Assembly (NCBI RefSeq): GCF_000330725.2
Contig: NZ_AMZY02000004.1
Coordinates: forward strand, 1 to 64,000
DNA length: 64,000 nucleotides
Source: Mariniradius saccharolyticus AK6
Lineage (GTDB): Bacteria > Bacteroidota > Bacteroidia > Cytophagales > Cyclobacteriaceae
Direction: 5' to 3'
Shown piece by piece: positions 1-8,353 of this stretch. The notes under the pieces are model-generated. The model was given only the letters and a program-made list of their open reading frames with translations, was not told where the DNA came from and searched no databases. Both the position numbers and the translations under genes were made by a program. The first letter of the stretch is position 1, and each line of letters opens with the position of its first letter.

Positions 1-269
1 AAAGTAAGAAAATAAGGCATTTCTTGGTCGCTTATCTGATATGCTTCACCCATAACTAAAATTAACATCAAAAAATCGAATTACAAATTCGTTTTGATAG
101 AAAGGCAGGGCAATGCGTCTAGAAATCATCCTGTGGTTCCGATAGCTATCGGAATTAGCATTGAGCCGGAAAGCTGGGCTGGCAAATTACGCCTAGCGCC
201 TACCCCATATTTCACCCAGACGGGGTAAACTAAGCCTACTTAACGGTCTCTTCAAGACCGAAAAAATAA
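1..269. other. Left-edge intergenic stretch with inverted repeats, no gene recognised
   Basis: No convincing reading frame is present. Several pairing elements are visible: CGAATT-ACA-AATTCG at 77-91, CAATGC at 111-116 complementary to GCATTG at 158-163, and an 18-bp perfect palindrome centred on GATAGCTATC at 137-154 lying inside that pair. A further short stem CGGTCT/AGACCG lies near 243-259. The block from about 105 to 262 looks more GC-rich than its flanks. It could be a structured RNA or a decayed intergenic repeat. I compared it by eye with tmRNA, RNase P RNA, cobalamin and SAM leader consensus and found no match. Confidence 0.35.
70..97. terminator. Possible bidirectional hairpin terminator
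   Basis: A perfect 6-bp stem (CGAATT, loop ACA, AATTCG) at 77-91 is flanked by an A run on the left and a TTTT run on the right. This is the usual form of an intrinsic terminator usable from either side. Which gene it would serve lies outside the window on the left, or is hemA arriving from the right. Confidence 0.3.
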
Positions 270-1553
270 TCAAGCGTCTTTTTTGACTGGATCCTTTTCC
301 AAATCAAACAAATCCGAAAGGATATCTATCATCTTATCCGCATCATCCCGTTGGCAGGCAGCTTTCAACTGTACCACAGGAACTTTGAGGATTTTTTGCA
401 TCATGCTTTTGGTGATCTTATCGATCATTGCGACCTGTTGCTCGTCGGCGTTTTTCAGAAAACGCTCCATCTCTTCGAGGCGGATTTGCTCCAGTGCATT
501 TTTGAGTTTGTTGATCGTCGGCGAAACCATCATTTCCTTTTTCCAATTGAAAAAGTCCTGTATGCTTTCCTCGATGATTCTCTCCACCGCAGGGATCGCC
601 GCCAGCCTTTTTTCCAACGTTGCAGTTGCTTTGCTGCGGATATTGTCCACGTTGTAAAGCAGCACGCCCGGTACTTCTTCGATGGTTGTCTCTATACTTC
701 TTGGCACGGAAAGGTCTACAAACAGTTTGTAGGAAGGGATGTCCCAAGATTTTACCAATTCCTTGGTAATGAAAGGCTCTGACTTCATGATCGACGAAAC
801 GACCACATCTGCATCCTTCATCGCCTCGACACACCTTTCGAACGGTATCACCTCAAAACCAAGCTCATCCGCCAATTCTTTTGCCTTTTCGAAAGTCCTA
901 TTTGTAATGGTCACTTTGGCATCCGGGATATGCACCATGTTTTTGGCCACATCTTCTCCGATCTCGCCGACGCCAATCAAAAGCACGCGTGGCTGGTAGG
1001 TATTGGATGTGATGCCCTCAATGAGTTCAACTGCCGCATAAGAAACCGAAGCCGCACCGTCCCTGAAAGCCGTCTCCTGCACCACACGCTTGTTGGTAAA
1101 GAAAATCGTATGCATCAGGCGGTGTAAAAACGGACCCGCCAAATCCAAGTCCGCGGAAGCCTGATAGGCCCTTTTCACCTGGTTGGCAATCTGTAAATCC
1201 CCGACTACCTGAGCCTCCAAACCTATTGAAACCCGGAACAAATGTTGGATGGCTTCAATATCTTGATTGAAAATCTCAAAGTATTCGATGTAATCGACCA
1301 CACTAGTCAATCCCTTTTCCAGACCAATCAACTTGATGATTTCGGTACTGAGATCAAGCTCGTGGGAGTAATAAACTTCTGTACGGTTACAGGTCGAAAG
1401 AATAAGCACGTCCGTCATGCTGAAAAAATCCTTCATCTTGACCAAAAGCGCATGGATAGACCCTTCATCCAAAGAAATCACCTCCCTGATTTGGACGGGT
1501 GCATTCTTGTAAGACAAACTGATGGCTCTAAACTTGTTTTGCATGTCGGGCAT
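270..1553 (-). CDS. hemA: Glutamyl-tRNA reductase
   Basis: This is the first step of the C5 route to tetrapyrroles: NADPH-dependent reduction of glutamyl-tRNA to glutamate-1-semialdehyde in the cytosol. The 427-residue length is normal. The N-terminal catalytic domain carries the nucleophilic Cys55 in STCNRTEVY. The segment SIGLEAQVVGD (about 109-119) matches the conserved family stretch with substitutions. The NADPH-binding domain has GVGEIG at 194-199, and a helical dimerisation domain follows. Two in-frame ATGs (1553 and 1544) are possible starts; the outer one is given. hemB and hemN lie elsewhere in this window but are not co-transcribed with it. No FNR-type palindrome is seen upstream of this gene. 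Confidence 0.95.
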   Translation of the reverse strand: MPDMQNKFRAISLSYKNAPVQIREVISLDEGSIHALLVKMKDFFSMTDVLILSTCNRTEVYYSHELDLSTEIIKLIGLEKGLTSVVDYIEYFEIFNQDIEAIQHLFRVSIGLEAQVVGDLQIANQVKRAYQASADLDLAGPFLHRLMHTIFFTNKRVVQETAFRDGAASVSYAAVELIEGITSNTYQPRVLLIGVGEIGEDVAKNMVHIPDAKVTITNRTFEKAKELADELGFEVIPFERCVEAMKDADVVVSSIMKSEPFITKELVKSWDIPSYKLFVDLSVPRSIETTIEEVPGVLLYNVDNIRSKATATLEKRLAAIPAVERIIEESIQDFFNWKKEMMVSPTINKLKNALEQIRLEEMERFLKNADEQQVAMIDKITKSMMQKILKVPVVQLKAACQRDDADKMIDILSDLFDLEKDPVKKDA

Positions 1554-1768
1554 TATTCGGGAACAAATTTAACGCAGATAAAGCTTCGAATGAAACCTTC
1601 CATCAAGGTGGCGGTAATTTATATTCGATCTAAATAGCTGTGATTTTTGATTCAAACAAAGGTGAGTCACAAAGCAAGGTCAAATTGGATAATAATACCA
1701 ATTGTATTAATTTATCACCGATAGATATCGACAATATTTCTAAATTTGATTTAATCCGATCAGAATAT

Positions 1769-2467
1769 ATGTTCAAGAGAATCCAATTTTTTCTCAGATC
1801 GACTTTTGGGTTTTCCAACCGGGAATCCCGCGGATTCATGTTGGTGCTGCCCGCCTTACTTTTGCTCTACCTGATTCCAGTCGGGTATCAGAAAATACTG
1901 GATCGGAATAACGAAGAAGGATACCAAGCCTATCTTTTGAAAGCCGACAGCCTCGTAAAAGCGGGTTGGAAGCCCTACCAAGCGGCATATTCTTCAGATC
2001 ACAATTCTGCTACCAGAACAGACAGCACAAAAAAAAGACCTGCCTATCAGGCTCCAAAAAAACCGGGTTTAAATAAGTTGTCATTTGCTGAGGCAGATTC
2101 AATTGTACTTCAAATTGTCCCCGGAATCGGTCCAACGATGGCTGGCAGGATCGTGAAGTTCAGGGAAAATATTGGTGGTCTGCATCAAAAAGAGCAAATC
2201 CTCGAAGTCTATGGCATGACGCCCGAAATGATGGAAAAGCTTTTTGACCAATTCGAATTTGAACCTGGTATTTTCAAAAAAGTGAAGATCAACGAATGGG
2301 ACGCAAACACACTTGCCAATCATCCATACATCAACTACGGAGAAGCCAAGGTCATTGTCGCCTACCGGACCCAACACGGCAAATATGAAATACCCGAAGA
2401 CCTGCTCGGCATAAAGATTTTTACCAAAGAATGGGTGGACCGGTTGAGCCCATACCTGGAGTTCTGA
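1769..2467 (+). CDS. Membrane-anchored helix-hairpin-helix protein
   Basis: The start is set at the ATG at 1769 (MFKRIQFFLR), because the longer frame opens with GTG inside AT-rich DNA facing hemA. The 232-residue product has one membrane segment near the N-terminus (MLVLPALLLLYLIPV), a Lys/Pro/Ala-rich linker, then two helix-hairpin-helix units. The first contains VPGIGPTMAGRIVKFRE and the second resembles NHPYINYGEAKVIVAYR. This layout is ComEA-like, as is common in Bacteroidota, so DNA binding at the membrane is plausible. A role in DNA uptake is only inferred, and no competence genes are adjacent. Confidence 0.8.
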   Translation: MFKRIQFFLRSTFGFSNRESRGFMLVLPALLLLYLIPVGYQKILDRNNEEGYQAYLLKADSLVKAGWKPYQAAYSSDHNSATRTDSTKKRPAYQAPKKPGLNKLSFAEADSIVLQIVPGIGPTMAGRIVKFRENIGGLHQKEQILEVYGMTPEMMEKLFDQFEFEPGIFKKVKINEWDANTLANHPYINYGEAKVIVAYRTQHGKYEIPEDLLGIKIFTKEWVDRLSPYLEF

Positions 2468-2645
2468 GGTTTTCGACCCTATTCATGTTTGTCCATCAGC
2501 TCGAAAGCCTAGATCATTCTTGTGTTGGAAGCTTGCAGCAAAATAGAATTCATTCATTCGACTTGCCACCAGAAACAGTCCAAAATAATTGACCTAATGA
2601 AAATAAAATTTGGGGTAGGTGGCGAAAAGCGAACATATTTGCGGG

Positions 2646-3119
2646 ATGACTTCACGCAATTACTCCTTTTTGGAGATTCCTTTGGACTTTCCAAAATTTG
2701 ATTTCAGCATTCAGGAAGACGAAGGGAAATTAACTATTTTCGACGCACTACGAAAACGGTTTTTGATACTGACGCCGGAGGAATGGGTGAGGCAGCATAT
2801 GATTGCCTATCTGACAAAATATCAAGGGTTTCCGAAAAGCCTTTTTGCACTTGAAAAAGGACTTCGCTACAATCATCTCCAAAAACGCTTCGACATCCTG
2901 GTATTGGACCGCAATGGCCGGCCTTTTCTGCTGTTGGAATGCAAAGCTCCTGAAGTCCAACTCAGCCATAAAACCCTGGAACAAATTGCCACTTATAATA
3001 CAAAAATCGGAGCACCTTATCTCGGGATCACAAATGGTCGACAACACCTGTTTTTTGGCTTGGACAAGGAATCTGCAAATTATACCCAACTGAGTACTGT
3101 TCCCCAAATTCATACCTAA
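2646..3119 (+). CDS. Stand-alone HsdR N-terminal-like (PD-(D/E)XK fold) protein
   Basis: The 157-residue protein resembles the nuclease-fold N-terminal domain of type I restriction R subunits, with no helicase part and no HsdM/HsdS genes nearby. The PD-(D/E)XK signature is visible as FDILVLDRNG followed by LLLECKAP, giving the acidic residue and the ExK pair. The segment LTPEEWVRQH is typical of the Bacteroidota single-domain version. The ATG at 2646 is preferred over a GTG at 2619. Solitary copies are widespread in this phylum and their function is unknown to me. A restriction role is not supported by context. Confidence 0.75.
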   Translation: MTSRNYSFLEIPLDFPKFDFSIQEDEGKLTIFDALRKRFLILTPEEWVRQHMIAYLTKYQGFPKSLFALEKGLRYNHLQKRFDILVLDRNGRPFLLLECKAPEVQLSHKTLEQIATYNTKIGAPYLGITNGRQHLFFGLDKESANYTQLSTVPQIHT

Positions 3120-3124
3120 AAATG

Positions 3125-3136
3125 TGACAATTGTCA
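3125..3136. promoter_or_regulatory. FNR/CRP-type palindrome upstream of Crp/Fnr gene
   Basis: The perfect 12-bp palindrome TGACAATTGTCA is centred about 62 nt before the start codon of the Crp/Fnr gene. It has the same TGAY-N4-RTCA form as sites before hemN, ccoI and the stress gene in this window. Autoregulation is a reasonable inference. Confidence 0.6.
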
Positions 3137-3192
3137 TACAATGTATTATCTTTAAGCCATAGGTTTATCCAAGAAAATTTGCCAAACTGATC

Positions 3193-3906
3193 ATGAAAGT
3201 TCTTGAAAAAAGCACTCCTTGCGAGCTATGCATGAGTCGAAAATTCTCACTTTTTGCCAATCTTTCCGAACCTCACCTCTGCCATCTTTCGGATCATAAG
3301 AATTTCATTACCCACAAGAAGGGTCAGATATTATATTACGAAGGCACCAAACCACTTGGTGTTTTTTGTATCAATGACGGTGTGGTGAAAGTATTCAAAA
3401 CTGCATCCAATGGCAAAGAACAAATCATCCGTTTGGCTAAGAAAGGCGATTTTCTGGGCTACACCTCGCTGCTTGGGGAAGAGGCTTACAGCAATTCAGC
3501 AACAATCATAGAGGACGCCAAAATTTGCTTTGTACCCAAAGAATCATTCTTGAAGGTTTTGGCTGAAGACACGGAGTTTCACAGAAGGGTGACAAAGGCC
3601 CTTTGCCACGATTTGGGTATCATGGAGGACAAGCTCACTGATGCAACCCAAAAGTCAATTCGCGAGCGTTTGGCATTTACGCTTTTAAAACTGAGTGAAA
3701 CTTATGGTATTGATGGTGAAGCAGGAGAAAAGATTGACATCGTGTTGACCCGAGAGGAAATCGCCGGGCTCGTGGGTACAGCAACTGAGACTGTGATTCG
3801 CTTACTGTCAGAATTCAAAAAAGATGATCTTATCGATTTCCAAGGGAAAAAAATTATAGTGCAGGACAAAAAAGCTTTGGCAAGGTTGTCGGATTTCTAC
3901 GGTTGA
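3193..3906 (+). CDS. Crp/Fnr-family transcription regulator, FNR-like
   Basis: The 237-residue protein has an N-terminal Cys cluster (C10, C13, C30), a cyclic-nucleotide-type beta-roll (about 25-140) with further cysteines at about 58, 111 and 136, and a C-terminal winged HTH. The recognition helix lies in TATETVIRLLSEF, keeping the E...R contacts of FNR but with Ile at the FNR Ser212 position. The Cys2 plus Cys pattern suggests, without proving, an oxygen-labile Fe-S cluster. A palindrome sits in its own promoter, and matching sites precede hemN, a stress gene and the cco locus. It is the obvious local candidate to control them. A terminator follows it. Confidence 0.85.
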   Translation: MKVLEKSTPCELCMSRKFSLFANLSEPHLCHLSDHKNFITHKKGQILYYEGTKPLGVFCINDGVVKVFKTASNGKEQIIRLAKKGDFLGYTSLLGEEAYSNSATIIEDAKICFVPKESFLKVLAEDTEFHRRVTKALCHDLGIMEDKLTDATQKSIRERLAFTLLKLSETYGIDGEAGEKIDIVLTREEIAGLVGTATETVIRLLSEFKKDDLIDFQGKKIIVQDKKALARLSDFYG

Positions 3907-3930
3907 GAATCCAAAAAATAAAATATCAGG

Positions 3931-3967
3931 AGGCTGTCAGGAAATTCTTGCCAGCCTTTATTTTTTT
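3931..3967 (+). terminator. Intrinsic terminator after the Crp/Fnr gene
   Basis: A hairpin with AGGCTG at 3931-3936 pairs with CAGCCT at 3952-3957 and is followed by TTA and a run of seven T residues. It lies 25 nt after the stop codon. Confidence 0.6.
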
Positions 3968-3996
3968 CGATTTCTTTATTGAATTGGAAAGTAAAA

Positions 3997-5082
3997 ATGG
4001 AAAAGTACAGGACAGGAATCATCGGATGCGGCAAAGTAGCCCAACTCCACGCCAAAGCCCTACTTGGTGCGCACCGGTCTGATTTTACGGCCGTATACAG
4101 CAGAAGCCTAGCAAAGGCAAAGGGTTTTGGCGAGGCTTACGGAGCCAAAGGTTATGACTCGATCACAGAAATGGTCCAAAAAGAAAAACTGGACTTGGTC
4201 ATGGTCTGTACACCGCATCCCAACCACAAAGATCCAACCTTGGAAGCACTCGCCGCCGGGGCAAATGTAATTGTAGAAAAACCTTTGGCATCCAGCCTCG
4301 CTGACTGTGACGCGATGATCGCAGCTGCCAAAAAATATAGCAAAAAACTCGGCGTCATCAGCCAACGCCGGTTTTACGAGCCGGTACAAAGAGTACGGGA
4401 AGCCATAGATGCCGGCAAAATCGGTAAACCAATCCTTGGAACGGCGGCCATGCTGAGCTGGCGGGATGAAAAGTACTATGCTTCGGATCCATGGCGGGGG
4501 ACTTGGCAGCACGAAGGCGGTGGCGTTTTGGTCAACCAAGCCCCGCACCAATTGGACCTGCTGTGCTGGCTGATGGGCGACATCGCGGAGGTATATGGCA
4601 CCTGGGCCAACCTCAACCATCCCTACATCGAGGTGGAGGATACGGCCCTTGCGATCGTCAAATTCAAGAGCGGTGCCTTGGGAAATATCGTTCTCAGCAA
4701 TTCCCAAAAACCAGGGATCCACGGCAAGGTGCATATCCATGGAAGCAATGGCGCCTCTGTCGGAGTCGAACCCGAAAGCGGGGCCATGTTCATTGCTGGA
4801 ATATCAGGCATTTCCAAGCCACCCTTCAACGACCTTTGGACTATACCTGGCGAAGAAAACCTCCCCCAAGAATGGATGGCGGCTGACACAAGGCATTTTG
4901 AAAAAATCGATGCCACTTATTTCTACATCCAGAGACAAATTGAAGAGTTTTTGGAATCCTTAGACGCCGGAAGAGAGCCCTTGGTGACCGGCCTCGACGG
5001 GAGGAAAGTCGTGGAGCTATTCACGGCGATTTACAGGAGTAAGGAAAGAAATGGGCCTGTGAGTTTCCCAATAGTTGGATAA
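3997..5082 (+). CDS. Gfo/Idh/MocA-family oxidoreductase (cytosolic)
   Basis: This is an NAD(P)-dependent sugar or cyclitol dehydrogenase-type protein of 361 residues. The Rossmann motif GIIGCGKVAQLHAKALL opens the protein, EKPLA follows near residue 95, and an alpha/beta substrate domain ends the chain. No signal peptide is present, so it should act in the cytosol. ATG at 3997 is chosen over an upstream TTG at 3979 that lies at the end of the Crp/Fnr terminator T run. It faces a second, exported family member (5174-6550) tail to tail. The substrate cannot be read from the sequence. Confidence 0.85.
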   Translation: MEKYRTGIIGCGKVAQLHAKALLGAHRSDFTAVYSRSLAKAKGFGEAYGAKGYDSITEMVQKEKLDLVMVCTPHPNHKDPTLEALAAGANVIVEKPLASSLADCDAMIAAAKKYSKKLGVISQRRFYEPVQRVREAIDAGKIGKPILGTAAMLSWRDEKYYASDPWRGTWQHEGGGVLVNQAPHQLDLLCWLMGDIAEVYGTWANLNHPYIEVEDTALAIVKFKSGALGNIVLSNSQKPGIHGKVHIHGSNGASVGVEPESGAMFIAGISGISKPPFNDLWTIPGEENLPQEWMAADTRHFEKIDATYFYIQRQIEEFLESLDAGREPLVTGLDGRKVVELFTAIYRSKERNGPVSFPIVG

Positions 5083-5173
5083 TGAGAATAGGATTGAATC
5101 AGGCGGGAAGACAAAGAAAACTATTTTTACAAATTGGTGATCCGATTTTCCAACAAGCGACCCTCTGACCCGT

Positions 5174-6550
5174 TCAGGCCCCTCGTCCCCGAGCTTTTAG
5201 CTCGATATCCGTCAAATCCTTGATCTTGATGGGCTGTCCAGTGTCAACGCTTTTTCGCGCAGCAATACCCACGAGGATCGACATGGCCCCATCCCTCGTC
5301 CCCGCTGATTGGCGGTAAGGATCGGCCATGGTGGGATCTTTGAAGAGTTTGTCCTTCAAGCGTGTGTCACCACCACCGTGCCCTCCACCGCCGTGGGGGA
5401 TGACAATGATTTCGGAATCACCAAAATTCTTCGTGAGCCTCAGGTCATCTTGTGGCGGCTCGTCCCAGGGTTGGCTTTCCTTGATCCATGCTTCCAGTCG
5501 GCCTTTGGTACCGTTGAATGCGATGCGGTAGCCCTCGTAGGGGGAATAGGTCGTCAGGGAATAGGATACTTGCACTCCATTCATGTAGCGGATTTGTACC
5601 GCCATTTTGTCAAAAATATCGATCTCCTCCCGAAACACACAGCCGTCCCGCAAATAGCCGTCGTGCTGTTCATTTTGGACATAAAGTGCCATCAGGTGGC
5701 TATTTTTGGTAATGTCCCAGTGAAAATCACAATTGGATTTGTGGGGACAAGGCCTGCAGTGGGTATGGCGGAAGGGTCCGTTTTTTCCATAGAATTCCAA
5801 TTTGCCATAGGCGAACACTTCCTCAGGATCAGAATCCAGCCACCAATTGAGCAAGTCGAAGTGGTGGGTGGATTTGTGGACAAGGAGCGTACCTCCCTTT
5901 TCCCGTAGCCCGTGCCAGCGTCGGAAATAGTCAGCACCGTGAGAAGTATCCAAATACCAATGAAAATCCACCGAAGTCACGGTACCGATTTCTCCCGAAT
6001 GGAGGATTTCATAGATGCGCTGACGGTGCGGGGAATAGCGGTAGTTAAAAGTTACAATTACCTTTTTCCCAGACTTCCTTTCTGCATCTAGGATAGCCTG
6101 ACACTTGACCTCATCGGTGGTCATGGGTTTTTCGGTGATCACGTTGGCACCAAACTCCAGCGCCTTGATAATGAACAGATGGTGTGTCGCATCCACCGTC
6201 GTGACGATGACGACATCCGGCTTTTGGGACCGCAGCATGGCATCGAAATCCGTGAAGGTCGGGCATTCCACACCGATATATTTCTTCCCAACCTCCAGAC
6301 GCCCAGGGTTGATATCGCAGAGACCTACAAATTCGATCTGCTCGCCATAGGCCCGCTGCACGTCTCTGCCAAACATGGATACTCCCCTTACGCCCAAGCC
6401 GACCAAGGCGATTTTCATCTTTGCGGCGGGATTCCCGTGCAGCTGTATGGCCTCCGCGATTCCACTCAGAAAAACCGTGCCTGCCGTGAGGGCGGAAGCT
6501 TTTTGGATAAACTCTCGTCTTGATTTGCCTTTTTGGGATTGGGTATTCAT
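5174..6550 (-). CDS. Gfo/Idh/MocA-family oxidoreductase with Tat-type signal
   Basis: The 458-residue product starts with KGKSRREFIQKASALTAG, a twin-arginine leader typical of exported Bacteroidota members of this family. It then has a Rossmann motif (ALVGLGVRGVSMFGRD), TEKPMT, and a dehydrogenase substrate domain with HKSTHHFDLLNWW. The CRPCPHKSNC segment is seen in this exported subfamily. The start at 6550 gives the intact Tat leader; the longer frame adds about 20 residues with no supporting feature. Periplasmic carbohydrate oxidation or rearrangement is likely, with unknown substrate. It converges with the cytosolic paralogue. Confidence 0.85.
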   Translation of the reverse strand: MNTQSQKGKSRREFIQKASALTAGTVFLSGIAEAIQLHGNPAAKMKIALVGLGVRGVSMFGRDVQRAYGEQIEFVGLCDINPGRLEVGKKYIGVECPTFTDFDAMLRSQKPDVVIVTTVDATHHLFIIKALEFGANVITEKPMTTDEVKCQAILDAERKSGKKVIVTFNYRYSPHRQRIYEILHSGEIGTVTSVDFHWYLDTSHGADYFRRWHGLREKGGTLLVHKSTHHFDLLNWWLDSDPEEVFAYGKLEFYGKNGPFRHTHCRPCPHKSNCDFHWDITKNSHLMALYVQNEQHDGYLRDGCVFREEIDIFDKMAVQIRYMNGVQVSYSLTTYSPYEGYRIAFNGTKGRLEAWIKESQPWDEPPQDDLRLTKNFGDSEIIVIPHGGGGHGGGDTRLKDKLFKDPTMADPYRQSAGTRDGAMSILVGIAARKSVDTGQPIKIKDLTDIELKARGRGA

Positions 6551-6747
6551 ACGGTTATCGTTTTTTGACTTTCCTAAAAATAGAAAAAAAGGCCAAATGT
6601 GCCGCACCTTGAATGGTGAATTCGACCCGCACTCAGCATGAAATCGAAATTCAACAACGATACCTCATGTACTTAAACATCAAATTATTGGAAGCTAGAT
6701 TTATATCGGGTTCCCGGTCCAGCCTTTTTCCTTGATTTTTTTTAACC

Positions 6748-6806
6748 ACAAAAGAGATCAAAAGAAAACAAAGGAATCATTGTCAAACTCTATTGATCCC
6801 TTTTGT
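6748..6806. repeat. Imperfect inverted repeat (14-bp arms)
   Basis: Arms at 6748-6761 and 6793-6806 are complementary at 13 of 14 positions around a 31-nt spacer. The ACCACAAAAGA character recalls decayed ACCACAAAGG-type intergenic elements of this phylum, which I name from memory only. Confidence 0.45.
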
Positions 6807-6855
6807 TCAGTTTTTGGTTCAATTTGAACTAGATATATAGCGATCTGAGAAAACA

Positions 6856-6867
6856 TGACTTTTATCA
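6856..6867. promoter_or_regulatory. FNR-type site of hemN
   Basis: TGACTTTTATCA fits TGAY-N4-RTCA. A -7-like box CAACTTTG begins at 6913, 51.5 nt from the site centre. The same distance separates the site and the TAGCTTTG box before the universal-stress-like gene. This would place the activator near -63 relative to a start at about 6925. Confidence 0.6.
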
Positions 6868-6937
6868 GTTAGGTCACTTTTGGTCATCATAAAAATCCGG
6901 ATTCCAATGCCCCAACTTTGAGGGAAATTCGCGTCCT

Positions 6938-8299
6938 ATGTCAATCTCCCCCGCCCAACTGATCCAAAAATATAATGTCCCCGCGCCGCGCTACACTTCG
7001 TATCCCACGGTGCCGCTTTGGGCCAACGACTTGGAAGAAAATCATTGGAGACTCCTTGTCAAAAAAGCCTACTCCGACTTTGGGGGTCAGGAAGGCATCA
7101 CGCTGTACATCCACCTGCCCTATTGCGAAAGCCTGTGTACCTACTGCGGCTGCAACAAGCGCATTACCAAAAACCATACGGTAGAGTTACCCTATATTCA
7201 GGCTGTTTTGGCAGAATGGAGGCATTATTTGGCGGTACTCGGAACGAAACCCAATTTGGCTGGAATCCACCTTGGCGGCGGTACACCGACTTTTTTTTCC
7301 CCGGAATCGCTCCATGAGCTGATTTCCGAAATCCAGGATTCGGCCACCATCATGCCCGATGCCGAGTTCAGCTTCGAGGGCCATCCCAACAACACCACGC
7401 GGATGCACTTGCAGACACTCTTCGATCTTGGTTTCCGAAGGGTCAGCTACGGCATACAGGATTTTGACCCACAGGTGCAAAAAGCCATCCACCGTATCCA
7501 GCCATTTTCCAAGGTGAAGGAAGCCACCGATATCGCCCGCGAGATTGGCTATACCTCGGTCAATTTTGACCTGATTTATGGACTTCCCTTTCAGACATTG
7601 GCGACGATCGAGCAAACGTTTATGGAAGTAGCGGGGCTCAAACCCGACCGGATCGCCTTCTACAGCTATGCACATTTGCCTTCGGCCTTCCCGGCACAAA
7701 AGAGCTTCGAGGCATTTCTCCCCAAGGAATCCAAAAAAAGGGAACTCTATGAAAGGGGAAAGGAAATCCTGACCGAAATGGGCTACCTCGAAATCGGTAT
7801 GGACCATTTTTCCCTGCCTGATGATCCGCTTTACTTGGCAAAGGAGAACAAGACCCTGCACCGCAACTTCATGGGCTATACGACTTCGCCTTCCAAAATC
7901 CTCCTCGGCTTGGGCAATAGCGCGATTTCGGATGTGTACTACGGCTATGCCCAAAACGCAAAAGAAATCGATCCTTACAAAGCGCAAATCCAGTCAGGCC
8001 ACTTTGCCATCGTGAAGGGGCATGTGATGTCGCAGGCCGATATTGATACCCGCAATCTGATTTTGAAACTGATTTGTCAGCAGGAAGCCGCTTGGAACCT
8101 CTGCTTCTATTCCAACCTTGGGAAAAAGAACTGGGAAAAACTACGGGAGTTTCAGGAAGAAGGCCTCATCACCTGTGACACGATGGGTATCCGCATTGGC
8201 GCAGCCGGACTTCCCTTCGTGCGGAATATCTGTATGGTCTTTGACAAAAGGCTTCAGGAAAAAGAGGAAAAACAGTTCAGCTTTAGCAAAGCTATTTGA
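6938..8299 (+). CDS. hemN: Oxygen-independent coproporphyrinogen III oxidase
   Basis: This radical-SAM enzyme converts coproporphyrinogen III to protoporphyrinogen IX without O2 in the cytosol. The length of 453 residues is typical. The cluster ligands are C63, C67 and C70 in YCESLCTYCGCNK, followed by the extra Cys of the HemN CxCx motif. HLGGGTPTFF binds SAM. The N-terminal segment VPAPRYTSYPTVPLW is a HemN hallmark and argues for a true coproporphyrinogen oxidase rather than HemW. An FNR-type palindrome upstream fits induction at low oxygen together with the cbb3 oxidase that lies downstream and convergent. Confidence 0.95.
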   Translation: MSISPAQLIQKYNVPAPRYTSYPTVPLWANDLEENHWRLLVKKAYSDFGGQEGITLYIHLPYCESLCTYCGCNKRITKNHTVELPYIQAVLAEWRHYLAVLGTKPNLAGIHLGGGTPTFFSPESLHELISEIQDSATIMPDAEFSFEGHPNNTTRMHLQTLFDLGFRRVSYGIQDFDPQVQKAIHRIQPFSKVKEATDIAREIGYTSVNFDLIYGLPFQTLATIEQTFMEVAGLKPDRIAFYSYAHLPSAFPAQKSFEAFLPKESKKRELYERGKEILTEMGYLEIGMDHFSLPDDPLYLAKENKTLHRNFMGYTTSPSKILLGLGNSAISDVYYGYAQNAKEIDPYKAQIQSGHFAIVKGHVMSQADIDTRNLILKLICQQEAAWNLCFYSNLGKKNWEKLREFQEEGLITCDTMGIRIGAAGLPFVRNICMVFDKRLQEKEEKQFSFSKAI

Positions 8300-8353
8300 G
8301 ATTTCGGATTTGATGATCTCATATCTCAAATCTCCCATCTCAAATCTAAAAAT
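8300..8353. repeat. Short degenerate repeat between convergent genes
   Basis: The gap between hemN and the DsbD_2-like gene is filled by imperfect copies of a TCTCAAATC unit (TCTCATATC, TCTCAAATC, TCCCATC, TCTCAAATC). Read on the minus strand these are GAGATTTGAGAT-like. It may double as a weak terminator, but no clean hairpin plus T run is seen. Confidence 0.45.

Larger units (their letters stand above)
6551..6937. other. Divergent intergenic region with decayed repeat and FNR-type site
   Basis: This 387-nt region separates the Tat-exported oxidoreductase from hemN. It contains a near-perfect inverted repeat (ACAAAAGAGATCAA at 6748-6761 against TTGATCCCTTTTGT at 6793-6806, one mismatch). 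Next to it is purine-rich ACCACAAAAG/AACAAAGG text resembling a degenerate intergenic repeat. The hemN regulatory site lies at 6856-6867. No small gene is supported. Confidence 0.6.

Noticed and set aside
105-262. Possible tmRNA, RNase P RNA or cobalamin riboswitch
   Set aside because: None of the conserved blocks of these RNAs could be aligned by eye on either strand; it was kept only as an unassigned structured region.
7187-7987. Long minus-strand open frame (266 codons)
   Set aside because: It is antisense to hemN, whose radical-SAM and HemN motifs are intact.
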